Positions 8,605 through 17,512 of a stretch of 60,249 nucleotides of DNA are shown here, piece by piece. Position 1 is the first letter of the stretch. Every line of letters begins with the position of its first letter. The translations under genes were made by a program, and so were the position numbers. The DNA comes from an uncultured Ruminococcus sp. GTDB taxonomy: Bacteria > Bacillota > Clostridia > Oscillospirales > Ruminococcaceae. The stretch is from positions 1 through 60,249 of the forward strand of contig CANOIR010000007.1 in the NCBI GenBank assembly GCA_947566125.1, written 5' to 3'. The notes under the pieces were generated by a model. That model was not told where the DNA came from. It did no database searches and saw only the letters and a program-made list of their open reading frames with translations.

Positions 8605-8719
8605 GCTCGAAAAATTTTGAAAAAGGTCTTTTCATTTAGAAGAAAATATATTATAATATAAGTAGTGTGCGGTTTGCATAAGTCAAACCGCCTTACATTA
8701 TGAAAGGATTTATGTACAT

Positions 8720-9085
8720 ATGACAAATAAAGTAAAAGTCAGTGTCTGCGGTAAAGAGTTTATATTGCAGACCTCTCAGCCTGCTTCTTATGTAATGGGA
8801 CTTGCAAGGAGTCTTGAAACAAAGATTTTGGAGATTACATCGTCATCTACAAGTGCCACGCAGTTTACCGCTGCAATTATGGTAGCACTCACAATGATGG
8901 ACGATATGAATGCTTTGAATAGTCAGTTGGAACAGTTGAGAACTCAGTCTAAAGCCTATGTAGATGAAGCTGGAAAAACAAGACTTGAGCGAGATGCAGT
9001 TGTTGCAGAAAATAATCTTTTGAAAGAAAGAATTGCTAAACTTGAAAAAGAGTCGAGTTGTAGTAAAACAGGATCTGTAGTATAA
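8720..9085 (+). CDS. zapA: Cell division protein ZapA
   Basis: A 121-aa protein: N-terminal ZapA globular domain (KVKVSVCGKEFILQT, YVMGLARSLETKI) and a long C-terminal coiled coil (about residues 70-115, LNSQLEQLRTQSKAY and ERIAKLEKE). ZapA crosslinks FtsZ filaments at midcell. Its TAA overlaps the ATG of the U32 gene (TAATG), indicating translational coupling. A TATAAT at 8652-8657 with a weak -35 could be its promoter. Confidence 0.88.
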   Translation: MTNKVKVSVCGKEFILQTSQPASYVMGLARSLETKILEITSSSTSATQFTAAIMVALTMMDDMNALNSQLEQLRTQSKAYVDEAGKTRLERDAVVAENNLLKERIAKLEKESSCSKTGSVV

Positions 9086-11184
9086 TGGCATTTCCTGAAA
9101 TTTTAGCTCCTGCTGGCAGCTTTGATGCCCTTACTGCTGCTGTCCGCTGCGGAGCTGATGCTGTATATATCGGTGGAAAAAATTATTCTGCAAGACAAGG
9201 TGCTGATAATTTTGATATTGATGAAATTAAAAGGGCAGCTGATTTTTGTCATTTGCATGACGTAAAACTTCATCTTGCTGTAAATACTATCATGCTTGAT
9301 GAAGAGCTTAATAATTTTGAGGAATATATAAAGTCAGCAGCAAATGCAGGTATAGATGCTTGTATAGTTCAAGATGTCGGTGTGGCTAATATTATCCGCA
9401 GTGTTATTCCTGATATGTCGCTTCATGCTTCAACTCAGATGACTGTTCATACACTTGAAGGTGCATTGTGGGCAAAGGAACAAGGCTTTTGCAGGGTTGT
9501 TGTTTCAAGAGAGCTTTCAAGAGAAGAGATAAAGTGTATAATAATAGGTTCTGGTATGGAAGTTGAACAGTTTGTACATGGTGCTTTATGTATGAGTGTT
9601 TCAGGTCAGTGTTATCTATCTGCACTTATAGGTTCAAGAAGTGCTAACAGAGGACGTTGTGCCCAAGCTTGCAGACTGCCGTTTTCAGCGTGCGGAAAAG
9701 ATGACGTATGCAGTCTTTCATTAAAAGATCTATCTTTAGTTGAACATATGAATGAACTTATAGAAGATGGAGTGACTTCTCTTAAAATAGAAGGAAGAAT
9801 GAAACGCCCGGAGTATGTTGCTGCGGCTGTTACAGCACTGAAGATGGCAATAGCCGGGGAAGAACCGGATATGGAAACTCTAAAGGCTGTATTTTCAAGA
9901 AGTGGTTTTACAGATGGATATTATACCGGAAAAAGACATAATATGTTTGGTACTCGTGAAAAAGAAGATGTAATATCTGCTTCTGTAGTTATTCCAAAGC
10001 TTCAAGAGCTTTATAGAAAAGAATCTCATCCTATAGGACTTAGTATTACTGCAAAGCTTTGTGCAGATGAACCTTTTACACTTATCGGAAAATCAGATGA
10101 TGGAATTTGTGTTGCTGTATATGGCGATGTTCCATTGCCGGCATTTAAAAAGCCATCTGATTACGAGAGCCTTAAAAAGCAGCTTTCAAAACTTGGCGAT
10201 ACAGTATATTACCTAAGTGAACTAAAAGCTGAATGTGATGGTGTGTCTATGCTGCCGGTTTCTGCTGTAAATGCACTTAGGAGAAAGCTTATAGAAGAGC
10301 TTGACCTTATGCGTATAGAAAGTTCCACAACAAAATATAAAATTGCACAAGATAATTATGCTGCTTCTTTACTTGGAGATAAATTAAAATATTATGCAAG
10401 ACATAGAAATAGGGATAGAAAACCTAAGCTTAGATTTCGTGTTGCAACAGGGCAGCAGTTTAATGCAATAGATCTTAATAAGGATGATGAATGCATTATT
10501 TCTCTTGAACTTGCAGAAAAAATTGATGCAAAAGAAAATTATATTTTACAGTCACCTAGATTTGTGCCTGATGAAAGCAAACTTATATCAAAGCTTGAAA
10601 AGTTTTTTGAAAAAGGATTCAGACGGCTTTTATGTGAAAATCCGTCACATATGAGAATTGGAAAAAGGATTGGTTTCAGGCTTTCTATAGGAACTGATAT
10701 GCACACATCAAATTCTTTAGCTGCAAAAGTGTATGAAGATTATGGTGCAGAAGATATTATTTTATCACCGGAGCTTAAAGCATCTCAAGCGTGCAGTATC
10801 CGATCAGAGCTGCCTGTTGGAGTGTATGCATATGGTTATTGTCCTGTAATGCTTATGCGTTGCTGTCCTATAAAAAATGAAGTTGGCTGCAAAAACTGCA
10901 CTGGTCATTTGATCGACAGAACAAGCAGAAAATTTTCTGTTGTCTGTAATAAAGATTATATAGAACTTTTAAATTCTGTGCCTGTATGGGTTGCCGATAA
11001 GCTATCAATGCTTTATGATTGTGATTTTATTTTATTAGACCTTGCAAATGAAAATGACATTGAAAATATAAAGAATGTTGTCGATTCATATAGATATGGT
11101 GCAGTTGATAATCCAAAAGAGTTTACAAGAGGTCTTTTGCAGCGTGGAATTGAGAGTATAAATGAAAAGGATAGAGAATCATGA
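9085..11184 (+). CDS. U32-family protein with DUF3656 (RlhA-like RNA hydroxylase)
   Basis: A 699-aa protein with the U32 TIM-barrel N-terminus (ILAPAGSFDALTAAVRCGAD) and the cysteine-bearing block GALCMSVSGQCYLS, GRCAQACRLP (about residues 165-200), which in this superfamily ligates an iron-sulfur cluster. A long C-terminal region with more cysteines (CCPIKNEVGCKNCTGH) fits the DUF3656 class. Characterised relatives (E. coli RlhA, TrhP, Bacillus YrrN/YrrO) hydroxylate rRNA or tRNA bases rather than act as proteases; the length and DUF3656 point to the RlhA branch. Translationally coupled to zapA in front and dut behind (ATGA overlap). Confidence 0.85.
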   Translation: MAFPEILAPAGSFDALTAAVRCGADAVYIGGKNYSARQGADNFDIDEIKRAADFCHLHDVKLHLAVNTIMLDEELNNFEEYIKSAANAGIDACIVQDVGVANIIRSVIPDMSLHASTQMTVHTLEGALWAKEQGFCRVVVSRELSREEIKCIIIGSGMEVEQFVHGALCMSVSGQCYLSALIGSRSANRGRCAQACRLPFSACGKDDVCSLSLKDLSLVEHMNELIEDGVTSLKIEGRMKRPEYVAAAVTALKMAIAGEEPDMETLKAVFSRSGFTDGYYTGKRHNMFGTREKEDVISASVVIPKLQELYRKESHPIGLSITAKLCADEPFTLIGKSDDGICVAVYGDVPLPAFKKPSDYESLKKQLSKLGDTVYYLSELKAECDGVSMLPVSAVNALRRKLIEELDLMRIESSTTKYKIAQDNYAASLLGDKLKYYARHRNRDRKPKLRFRVATGQQFNAIDLNKDDECIISLELAEKIDAKENYILQSPRFVPDESKLISKLEKFFEKGFRRLLCENPSHMRIGKRIGFRLSIGTDMHTSNSLAAKVYEDYGAEDIILSPELKASQACSIRSELPVGVYAYGYCPVMLMRCCPIKNEVGCKNCTGHLIDRTSRKFSVVCNKDYIELLNSVPVWVADKLSMLYDCDFILLDLANENDIENIKNVVDSYRYGAVDNPKEFTRGLLQRGIESINEKDRES

Positions 11185-11621
11185 AAATATTATTCAAAAA
11201 GCTAAGAGAAGATGCAGTCATTCCCATAAAGGCTACTGCTTATAGTGCAGGTTATGATATTTGCAGTGTATCTGATGAAGATATAATTATACCATCAGGT
11301 GAAATAAGAATGATTCATACTGGAATATCAGCAGCTCCGGAGAGAAAAGATATAGCACTTTTTGTTTTTCCACGTTCCGGACTGGGTTCTAAACATGGTA
11401 TTACTCTTGCAAACAGTGTTGGAGTTATAGATTCTGATTATCGTGGTGAGATCATGGTTCCTCTTATAAATCACAGCAAGGAAAATTTTATTGTAAGTTC
11501 GGGAATGCGTATTGCACAGCTGATAGTAATGCCGGTGCTTTCACAGGAGTGGATAGAATCCGAAGATCTTGGTGAAACAGAGCGTGGCGAAAACGGTTTT
11601 GGCTCAAGCGGATTAAACTGA
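11181..11621 (+). CDS. dut: dUTP diphosphatase
   Basis: A 146-aa trimeric-type dUTPase with the five conserved motifs: AGYDICS (1), PRSGLGSKHGI (2), NSVGVIDSDYRGE (3), RIAQLIVMP (4) and the P-loop-like RGENGFGSSG (5) at the C-terminus. It converts dUTP to dUMP and PPi, keeping uracil out of DNA and feeding thymidylate synthesis. Its ATG overlaps the U32 gene stop by four bases. Confidence 0.95.
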   Translation: MKILFKKLREDAVIPIKATAYSAGYDICSVSDEDIIIPSGEIRMIHTGISAAPERKDIALFVFPRSGLGSKHGITLANSVGVIDSDYRGEIMVPLINHSKENFIVSSGMRIAQLIVMPVLSQEWIESEDLGETERGENGFGSSGLN

Positions 11622-11646
11622 TATATATTAGAAAGGAGCAGAAAAA

Positions 11647-11925
11647 TTGAATGTAATAAAAAAGATTCTTGTATATATTGCGGTTTTTGCGATTGCTATA
11701 GGAGCAGGAAGTATTATTTCAACAGTGTGTTCTCAGATAAATGCAATGTCATGGCTTGCAATACAGCCGTCATTTGGTTTTGAACCGTTTAATTTGAATC
11801 TTATAGTTATGGATATTACATTTGGTCTTAATATTCATATTACGGTTGCACATATCATAATGATTATAATTGCAATTTTCGTTTCACCTAAAATAGTATC
11901 TTCACTTGTAAGTTCTGGAGAATAA
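11647..11925 (+). CDS. DUF4321 family membrane protein
   Basis: A 92-aa protein with two membrane spans (residues about 5-30 and 63-85) and the sequence FGLNIHITVAHIIMIIIAIF near the end, as in DUF4321 proteins. In clostridia this family often sits just upstream of the maf-radC-mreB region, and here mreB is the next gene. The start is a TTG at 11647 preceded by GAAAGGAGC. The function is unknown. Confidence 0.75.
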   Translation: MNVIKKILVYIAVFAIAIGAGSIISTVCSQINAMSWLAIQPSFGFEPFNLNLIVMDITFGLNIHITVAHIIMIIIAIFVSPKIVSSLVSSGE

Positions 11926-12024
11926 GCTTTTTTGTATAAAATGCTGTAAAATGCTTTTGAATTTCTTTGTTTTCATATAAAAAGCTGAAAATGTGTTTTT
12001 GCTAAAAAAAATTGTAAAAAATGT

Positions 12025-12053
12025 TTGTCTATGATTTCGTTTCATGGTATAAT
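12025..12053 (+). promoter_or_regulatory. Promoter of the mre operon
   Basis: TTGTCT (12025-12030), 17-base spacer, extended -10 TGgTATAAT ending at 12053. It leaves a leader of about 140 bases before the mreB ATG. Confidence 0.7.
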
Positions 12054-12075
12054 ATTTGTATATTAAACTTTTTAT

Positions 12076-12124
12076 CAGAGATATGCGGCGAAAGCTGTCA
12101 GTTTTTTTGTTTTTCTCTGTTTTT
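12076..12124 (+). promoter_or_regulatory. Possible attenuator in the mreB leader
   Basis: Two nested terminator-like hairpins just after the mre promoter. The inner one is TGCGGC-GAAA-GCTGTCA (one bulged T) followed by seven T; the outer one pairs CAGAGA (12076-12081) with TCTCTG (12114-12119) followed by five T. Their position inside the transcribed leader suggests conditional termination; no ligand or sensor motif is evident. Confidence 0.4.
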
Positions 12125-12201
12125 ACATATGAATAGTGCTGCATCAGACAAAGATATATAAGCAGCAAAAGGCACCTGTTAATTTAAGGAGCAACGGCAT
12201 C

Positions 12202-13218
12202 ATGTTTAATAAAGATATTGGTATAGACCTTGGCACTGCAAATACGATCGTATATATGAAAGGCAAAGGTATTATAATCAGAGAGCCATCTGTTGTGGCA
12301 GTAAATACTCATACCTCAAACGCTAAATATGTAGGAAGAGCTGCAAAGGAAGTTATTGGAAGAACACCTGGTTCTATTGTTGCGGTTCAGCCTATGAAAG
12401 ATGGCGTTATTGCAAACTTTGAAAAGGCTACTATAATGCTTCAGGAATTTATTCGTAAGGCACTGCATGGAAGTATTTTTGTACGTGCAAGAGTTATTAT
12501 ATGTACACCATTGGGAGTTACACCGCTGGAAAGACGTGCGGTAAAAGAAGCCTGTGAGCAGGCAGGTGCAAAGAAAGTAATAATAGTTGAAGAACCAATG
12601 GCAGCAGCTATTGGTGCAGGGTTGCCTACAACTGAACCGCAGGGTTCTATGATTGTTGACATAGGCGGTGGTACAAGCGAAGTAGCGGTTATTTCTATGG
12701 GTGGAATAGTCGCATCAAAAAGTATTCGTTGTGCTGGTACAGAAATGGATGAGGCTATTATAGGACACTTAAAGCGTAAGTTCAATCTTCTTATAGGAGA
12801 GCGAACAGCTGAAGAGATAAAAATTGAAATTGGCTCTGCATTTGATGTAGGAGCAGATGGAGTTATGGAGATAAAGGGTAGAAATCTTCTTACAGGTCTG
12901 CCGGAAAATATAGATATAACATCAGCCGAAGTGCGTGAAGCACTTAGCGAACCTCTTGCAAGAATAGTCGATGCTGTAAAGTATACATTAGAACAAACTC
13001 CGCCGGAACTTGCTGCGGATATTATCGAAAATGGTATTACGCTTTGTGGCGGCGGCGCTTTGTTAAAGGGTATTGATCGTTTGCTTTCAAAGGAAACAGG
13101 TCTGCCTGTTTTTGTTTCTCAGTATCCGCTTGATTGTGTAGCTGAGGGTGCAGGAAAGATCCTTTCTGATATGAACAAGTACGGAGATGCTTTGACGGAA
13201 GATGTAGAGTATTACTAA
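12202..13218 (+). CDS. mreB: Rod-shape actin homologue MreB
   Basis: A 338-aa actin-fold ATPase. Motifs: phosphate 1 DIGIDLGTANTIVY, phosphate 2 MIVDIGGGTSEVAV and adenosine NGITLCGGGALLKGI. MreB filaments guide lateral wall synthesis together with MreC, MreD, RodA and PBP2. The ATG at 12202 follows AAGGAG by 10 bases and gives the family's usual N-terminus; an in-frame ATG at 12136 would add 22 non-conserved residues and is rejected. First gene of mreBCD-pbp2. Confidence 0.95.
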   Translation: MFNKDIGIDLGTANTIVYMKGKGIIIREPSVVAVNTHTSNAKYVGRAAKEVIGRTPGSIVAVQPMKDGVIANFEKATIMLQEFIRKALHGSIFVRARVIICTPLGVTPLERRAVKEACEQAGAKKVIIVEEPMAAAIGAGLPTTEPQGSMIVDIGGGTSEVAVISMGGIVASKSIRCAGTEMDEAIIGHLKRKFNLLIGERTAEEIKIEIGSAFDVGADGVMEIKGRNLLTGLPENIDITSAEVREALSEPLARIVDAVKYTLEQTPPELAADIIENGITLCGGGALLKGIDRLLSKETGLPVFVSQYPLDCVAEGAGKILSDMNKYGDALTEDVEYY

Positions 13219-13327
13219 TCAAAAACGAAAACATATGCCGACAGGTCTTGAATAGACGGTCGGCTTTCGGCTTATGATGTTAAGACAATGTGATCATTGA
13301 CTATTTTATTTAAGGAGGTTTTTGCCA

Positions 13328-14182
13328 ATGGGAGATTTTTTCAGAAGGCATCGTTTTCGTATTATAATATTGGTAATAGCTTTGTTGATAGGAATTATGC
13401 TTTATTCTGTAACACGTGGAGGAAGAGCAATTCCCGGAAGTGGTATTATAAATGCTGTTATGAATCCGCTTAAAGAGACTGTGAACGGTTTTTCAAACGA
13501 TTCAGAATCGCTTTTAAGTTCGTTTACAGAAGGAAAAAATTATCAGTCGGAAATAGAAAAGCTTAAAAAGGAAAATGCGGAGTTAAAAAATGAACTGATA
13601 GATTTTGAGGATACTAAGCAGCAGCTTGCAGAACTTCAGCAGTTTATGGATATAAAAGAAGAACATAAAGAACCCACATATTCAGCTCCATGTACTATTA
13701 TAGGTTACGTTGCAAATGATCCATATCATAGCTTTATAATCAACAAAGGTCAGGACGATGGAATATCTATTCACGATCCTATTATTACAGGTGAGGGAAT
13801 TGTGGGAATAGTTTCTTCCATTTCATCAAATTCTGCTACTGTAGAAACTATTCTTTCACCAAATTTGTCTATAGGTGCAATATCAGCAGATAATAAATAT
13901 ACAGGCATATTAGAAGGTGAAATTCTTCTTGCAGCTGATTATAAATGTAGAATGATCTATCTTGACAGGGATACAAAGCTAAAAGAGGGAGACCTTGTAA
14001 CAACATCAAGTGCGAGTGGAATGTTTCCAAAAGGTTTTCTTATAGGCACAGTTGAGTCCATTGAAACAATGGACAGCGGGCTTAGCAAATATGCCGTTAT
14101 AGATCCTGTTGTTGATTTTGAGGCAATGACAAGTGTTGTTGCGATAATCGACTATCCGGGAAAGGGCGAATCTAATGAATAG
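13328..14182 (+). CDS. mreC: Rod shape-determining protein MreC
   Basis: A 284-aa protein with an N-terminal membrane span (residues about 10-28), a coiled coil (SEIEKLKKENAELKNELIDF, about 75-110) and the two beta domains of MreC (GIVGIVSSISSNSATVETIL; EGDLVTTSSASGMFPKGFLI). It is an extracytoplasmic scaffold linking MreB to the elongation machinery. The ATG at 13328 lies 9 bases after AAGGAGG; an upstream TTG is less likely. A weak inverted repeat (13237-13267) lies between mreB and mreC and may trim read-through. Confidence 0.93.
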   Translation: MGDFFRRHRFRIIILVIALLIGIMLYSVTRGGRAIPGSGIINAVMNPLKETVNGFSNDSESLLSSFTEGKNYQSEIEKLKKENAELKNELIDFEDTKQQLAELQQFMDIKEEHKEPTYSAPCTIIGYVANDPYHSFIINKGQDDGISIHDPIITGEGIVGIVSSISSNSATVETILSPNLSIGAISADNKYTGILEGEILLAADYKCRMIYLDRDTKLKEGDLVTTSSASGMFPKGFLIGTVESIETMDSGLSKYAVIDPVVDFEAMTSVVAIIDYPGKGESNE

Positions 14183-14747
14183 AATAAAAACACGCCGCAT
14201 TACAGCACGTGAAAAAAGAAATCTTATAATTAGATGTATATTATATGCAGTTATAATAATACTTTGCTATATCTTGGCAACGTCTGGAGATTTTCATAAA
14301 CCGCTTTTGCTGATACCGGTTTCCTTGTGTATAGCGTCATATGCAAGAGAACATACAGCATTTATAACCGGAATTATATGCGGACTTCTGCTTGATGTTG
14401 TCTGCGGCAAGCTTATTGGTTTTAATGCTATTATACTTTGCCTTATGTGTCTTGGGATTTCTATGCTATATAAATATTTTCTAACGCATAGACTTTTTAA
14501 TTTTATTATTCTTGCGGCTGTCGGAATATTTATACAGGGTGTGCTTGATTATTTCTTTTTCTATGCAATATGGGATTACTCAAATGTATCTTTTGTATTT
14601 ACAAATCATATAATGCCATGCTGCATTTATACCCTAATTTCAGCACTGCCTGTTTATGCAATTATTCATAATATCAATCGTATGCTGCGTCCGAATACGA
14701 TCCGCACTATTGAAGAAGCGGTAACAACCGATGAAGACGAGCAGTAA
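14175..14747 (+). CDS. mreD: Rod shape-determining protein MreD
   Basis: A 190-aa integral membrane protein with about five spans, a basic N-terminus (MNRIKTRRITAREKRN) and the family pattern ITGIICGLLLDVVCGKLIGF. It overlaps mreC by 8 bases, so translation is coupled. MreD is a membrane partner of MreC in the elongasome. Confidence 0.88.
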   Translation: MNRIKTRRITAREKRNLIIRCILYAVIIILCYILATSGDFHKPLLLIPVSLCIASYAREHTAFITGIICGLLLDVVCGKLIGFNAIILCLMCLGISMLYKYFLTHRLFNFIILAAVGIFIQGVLDYFFFYAIWDYSNVSFVFTNHIMPCCIYTLISALPVYAIIHNINRMLRPNTIRTIEEAVTTDEDEQ

Positions 14748-14792
14748 ACAATAATAGTTCAGTCTTTTGTATAAAAAGGAAGATTTGTTTCA

Positions 14793-16802
14793 ATGAAAAA
14801 AAGATCTTATCATATTTATTTAAAATGTACGTTGCTTGTTGCATTTATGCTTTGTGCATTGGCTTTGTGTGGATATAGGCTTATGAAAATACAACTGGTA
14901 GACAGTGAAACATATATAAGTCGAAAGTATTCAACATATAAGTATTCACAGACAATAGATGCCACAAGAGGCGAGATAGTTGACTGCAATGGAGAGCCTA
15001 TAATTGTTAATAAGGCAGGATATAGTGTTGTAATATTGCCCGAGCAGTTTCCTGATGACCTTGCTGAAGGAAATGAAGTCCTTCTGAAAATATCATATAT
15101 GCTGGAAAAGTGTGGAGTTTCACCGGATATTTCAATGCCTATTTCAAATGAAGCACCATATTCGTTTACAACTGACGATGATGATGTCCTTATGAAATTT
15201 AAAAGCACTCTTGGTTTGAATGTCTATGCTACAACAGATAACTGTATATCAAAGCTTATGAAAGATTATGAAATATCTTCGGAGTATTCAGAAGAGCAGA
15301 AAATGCTTTTATGCGGTCTTAGATATGAAATGCTCAGCCGTGAGTTCTCTATGAACAGCCGGTTTATTTTGGCAGAGGATATTCCGCTTAGTGCTATTAC
15401 AGAGATAAAGGAAATGGGTATAACATTGCCTGGTGTTGAGATACAAGAAATGCCGTTGCGTAATGTAAAGCAGGGTAATATTATTCCGCATGAGATAGGT
15501 ACAGTAGGTCCAATATACGCAGAGGAATACGAAGAGCTTGCTGCCAAAGGCTATGATATGGATGATACAGTAGGAAAGAGCGGCATTGAAAAAGCCTGTG
15601 AGAGCTATCTTAGAGGCAAAGATGGTGTGCGTACTATTTCTGTGCAAAATAATGAAGTTATATCATCTGACATAACAACTCCGGTTCAACCCGGAAATAC
15701 AGTAATGCTGACAGTAGACAGCAAATTTCAGCGTGATTTGCAGAATACACTGGAAGGCTTTATAAAGAATTTTGATAAACTTAGAAATGAAAATACAGAA
15801 AAACTTAAACTGGGAAAAGTAACAAACGGTGCAGTTGTAGTTCTTGATGCTAAAACAAGCGGTGTGCTTGGCATGGCAACTTGTCCTACTTATAATCTAA
15901 ACACCTATATGAATGATTATGAATCACTTCTTACAGCAAAAAATGAGCCTCTTGTTAATCGAGCAACACTTGGTCTGTATCGACCCGGTTCAACATTTAA
16001 AACTATTACGGCTACAGCCGGTTTATGTGAGAATATGATAAACGGAGGTTCAACATTTTATTGTGGTCATACCTATACATTCCATGGAACTACTTATGAA
16101 TGTACAGGAGGCCATGGAGATATTGCACTTATAGAAGCACTTCAGTATTCTTGTAATATCTATTTTTATAAATTGTCTGAGAACTTGACCATTGACAGAA
16201 TCAGTGACTATTCAAAATTGTATGGTTTGGGACAGCCTACAGGTCTTGAAACCTTTGAGGAATCAGGACATCTCTCTGATATGGAATATTATGAATCAGT
16301 TGGTCTGCCTTGGACAGTTGGTGAAGTACTTCAATCGGCTATCGGTCAGTCTGAATGGGCTGTTACTCCGCTCCAGATGGCTGTAGTTGCAAATACAATT
16401 GCTAATGATGGTGTTCGTTATGAACCGCATCTGGTAGACAGTATCTGGGACTACAACATGGAAAATAAGTTGGAACAGAGAGAACCTGTAGTTGCAGAAG
16501 AAATTACCGGTTGTGGAAAAGAAGGATTTGACCTTATAGAACAAGGTATGATAGCAGCTTCTGTTACAAATATGCCGCCGGAATATTCACTTGGCGACCT
16601 TGGATATGATGTTGCCATAAAGACAGGTACACCTCAGCAAGATTCACGTGTACAGGATTCATTCTTTATTGGATATGCACCGGCAGATGATCCGGAAATA
16701 GCATTTGCAGGAGTTGTTGAAGGTGCTGAATATGCAAAATATATGATAAGAAATATTTTAAAAGCTTATGAAAATTATAAAGTTAGAAATCATCTGAGCT
16801 AA
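14793..16802 (+). CDS. mrdA: Penicillin-binding protein 2 (class B transpeptidase, elongasome)
   Basis: A 669-aa class B PBP: one N-terminal span (about residues 10-28), a dimerisation/pedestal domain, and a C-terminal transpeptidase domain with STFK (active serine near residue 399), SCN (near 452) and KTGT (near 609). It crosslinks peptidoglycan with RodA during cell elongation. It lies 45 bases after mreD with an AAAAGGA ribosome binding site. The N-terminal half is somewhat longer than in many PBP2 proteins. Confidence 0.93.
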   Translation: MKKRSYHIYLKCTLLVAFMLCALALCGYRLMKIQLVDSETYISRKYSTYKYSQTIDATRGEIVDCNGEPIIVNKAGYSVVILPEQFPDDLAEGNEVLLKISYMLEKCGVSPDISMPISNEAPYSFTTDDDDVLMKFKSTLGLNVYATTDNCISKLMKDYEISSEYSEEQKMLLCGLRYEMLSREFSMNSRFILAEDIPLSAITEIKEMGITLPGVEIQEMPLRNVKQGNIIPHEIGTVGPIYAEEYEELAAKGYDMDDTVGKSGIEKACESYLRGKDGVRTISVQNNEVISSDITTPVQPGNTVMLTVDSKFQRDLQNTLEGFIKNFDKLRNENTEKLKLGKVTNGAVVVLDAKTSGVLGMATCPTYNLNTYMNDYESLLTAKNEPLVNRATLGLYRPGSTFKTITATAGLCENMINGGSTFYCGHTYTFHGTTYECTGGHGDIALIEALQYSCNIYFYKLSENLTIDRISDYSKLYGLGQPTGLETFEESGHLSDMEYYESVGLPWTVGEVLQSAIGQSEWAVTPLQMAVVANTIANDGVRYEPHLVDSIWDYNMENKLEQREPVVAEEITGCGKEGFDLIEQGMIAASVTNMPPEYSLGDLGYDVAIKTGTPQQDSRVQDSFFIGYAPADDPEIAFAGVVEGAEYAKYMIRNILKAYENYKVRNHLS

Positions 16803-16935
16803 AACTAATTGAATAAATTGTAGATATTTTCTTGCAAAATCAAAATATTGTACTTTATAATTGTCATATTGCACAAACGCATTTGCCTTGGCTACTATAG
16901 TTTTCACAATCTTTGTTTTATACGGCGAATTTTCT

Positions 16936-16963
16936 TTGACAAATTTTAAATTTGTGGTATAAT
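16936..16963 (+). promoter_or_regulatory. Sigma-A promoter of mgsA
   Basis: TTGACA (16936-16941), 16-base spacer, TATAAT (16958-16963) with an upstream TG. The start codon is 66 bases downstream. Confidence 0.8.
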
Positions 16964-17029
16964 AGTATTTGTAGCAATAGCGAATATTGATAAACAATAA
17001 TTTTTATAAAAGAAGGGAATGATTTTTTT

Positions 17030-17434
17030 ATGACAATCGCACTCATAGCCCATGATGCCAAAAAGGAGCTTATGATACAATTTTGCATTGCATATTGCGG
17101 TATACTTTCTCGTCATATGCTTTGTGCAACTGATACAACTGGCAAGCAAGTTTCCGAAGCCACTGGTCTTAAGATCAAACGCTATCTTAGCGGTTCACAG
17201 GGCGGAGTACAGCAAATTGGTTCACTTATTTCCTGTAACGAAATAGATGTTCTTCTTTTCTTCCGTGACCCGATTAACTGCAAGGAAGCCAGCATGACTG
17301 AAATGAACCTTTTGCGTCTTTGTGATGTTCACAACATTCCTGTGGCAACAAATATCGCAACCGCAGAGGCACTTATTATGGCACTTGAGAGAGGTGACCT
17401 TGACTGGAGGATCATTGGTTCTCCAACGATCTGA
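17030..17434 (+). CDS. mgsA: Methylglyoxal synthase
   Basis: A 134-aa enzyme converting dihydroxyacetone phosphate to methylglyoxal and phosphate, a bypass of lower glycolysis when phosphate is limiting. Conserved features: IALIAHDAKKELM at the N-terminus, the phosphate-binding SGSQGGVQQIG and the catalytic aspartate in FFRDPINCKEAS. In many clostridia mgsA is the last gene of mreBCD-pbp2-min-rodA; here it follows pbp2 directly but has its own promoter. Confidence 0.95.
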   Translation: MTIALIAHDAKKELMIQFCIAYCGILSRHMLCATDTTGKQVSEATGLKIKRYLSGSQGGVQQIGSLISCNEIDVLLFFRDPINCKEASMTEMNLLRLCDVHNIPVATNIATAEALIMALERGDLDWRIIGSPTI

Positions 17435-17467
17435 CAGGCTTTTGTGCTTTGTTATCTATATTTTTCC

Positions 17468-17494
17468 TGTCCCTTTACGAAGGGACAATTTTTT
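17468..17494 (+). terminator. Terminator after mgsA
   Basis: TGTCCCTT-TACG-AAGGGACA followed by ATTTTTT. It ends 19 bases before the hisS ATG, so it may act as a partial terminator or attenuator for hisS. Confidence 0.8.
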
Positions 17495-17512
17495 ATAATC
17501 AGGAGGCATATT

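Noticed and set aside
17435..17512. T-box leader of hisS
   Set aside because: The gap is 78 bases and contains just one terminator hairpin; no T-box sequence or specifier loop fits.
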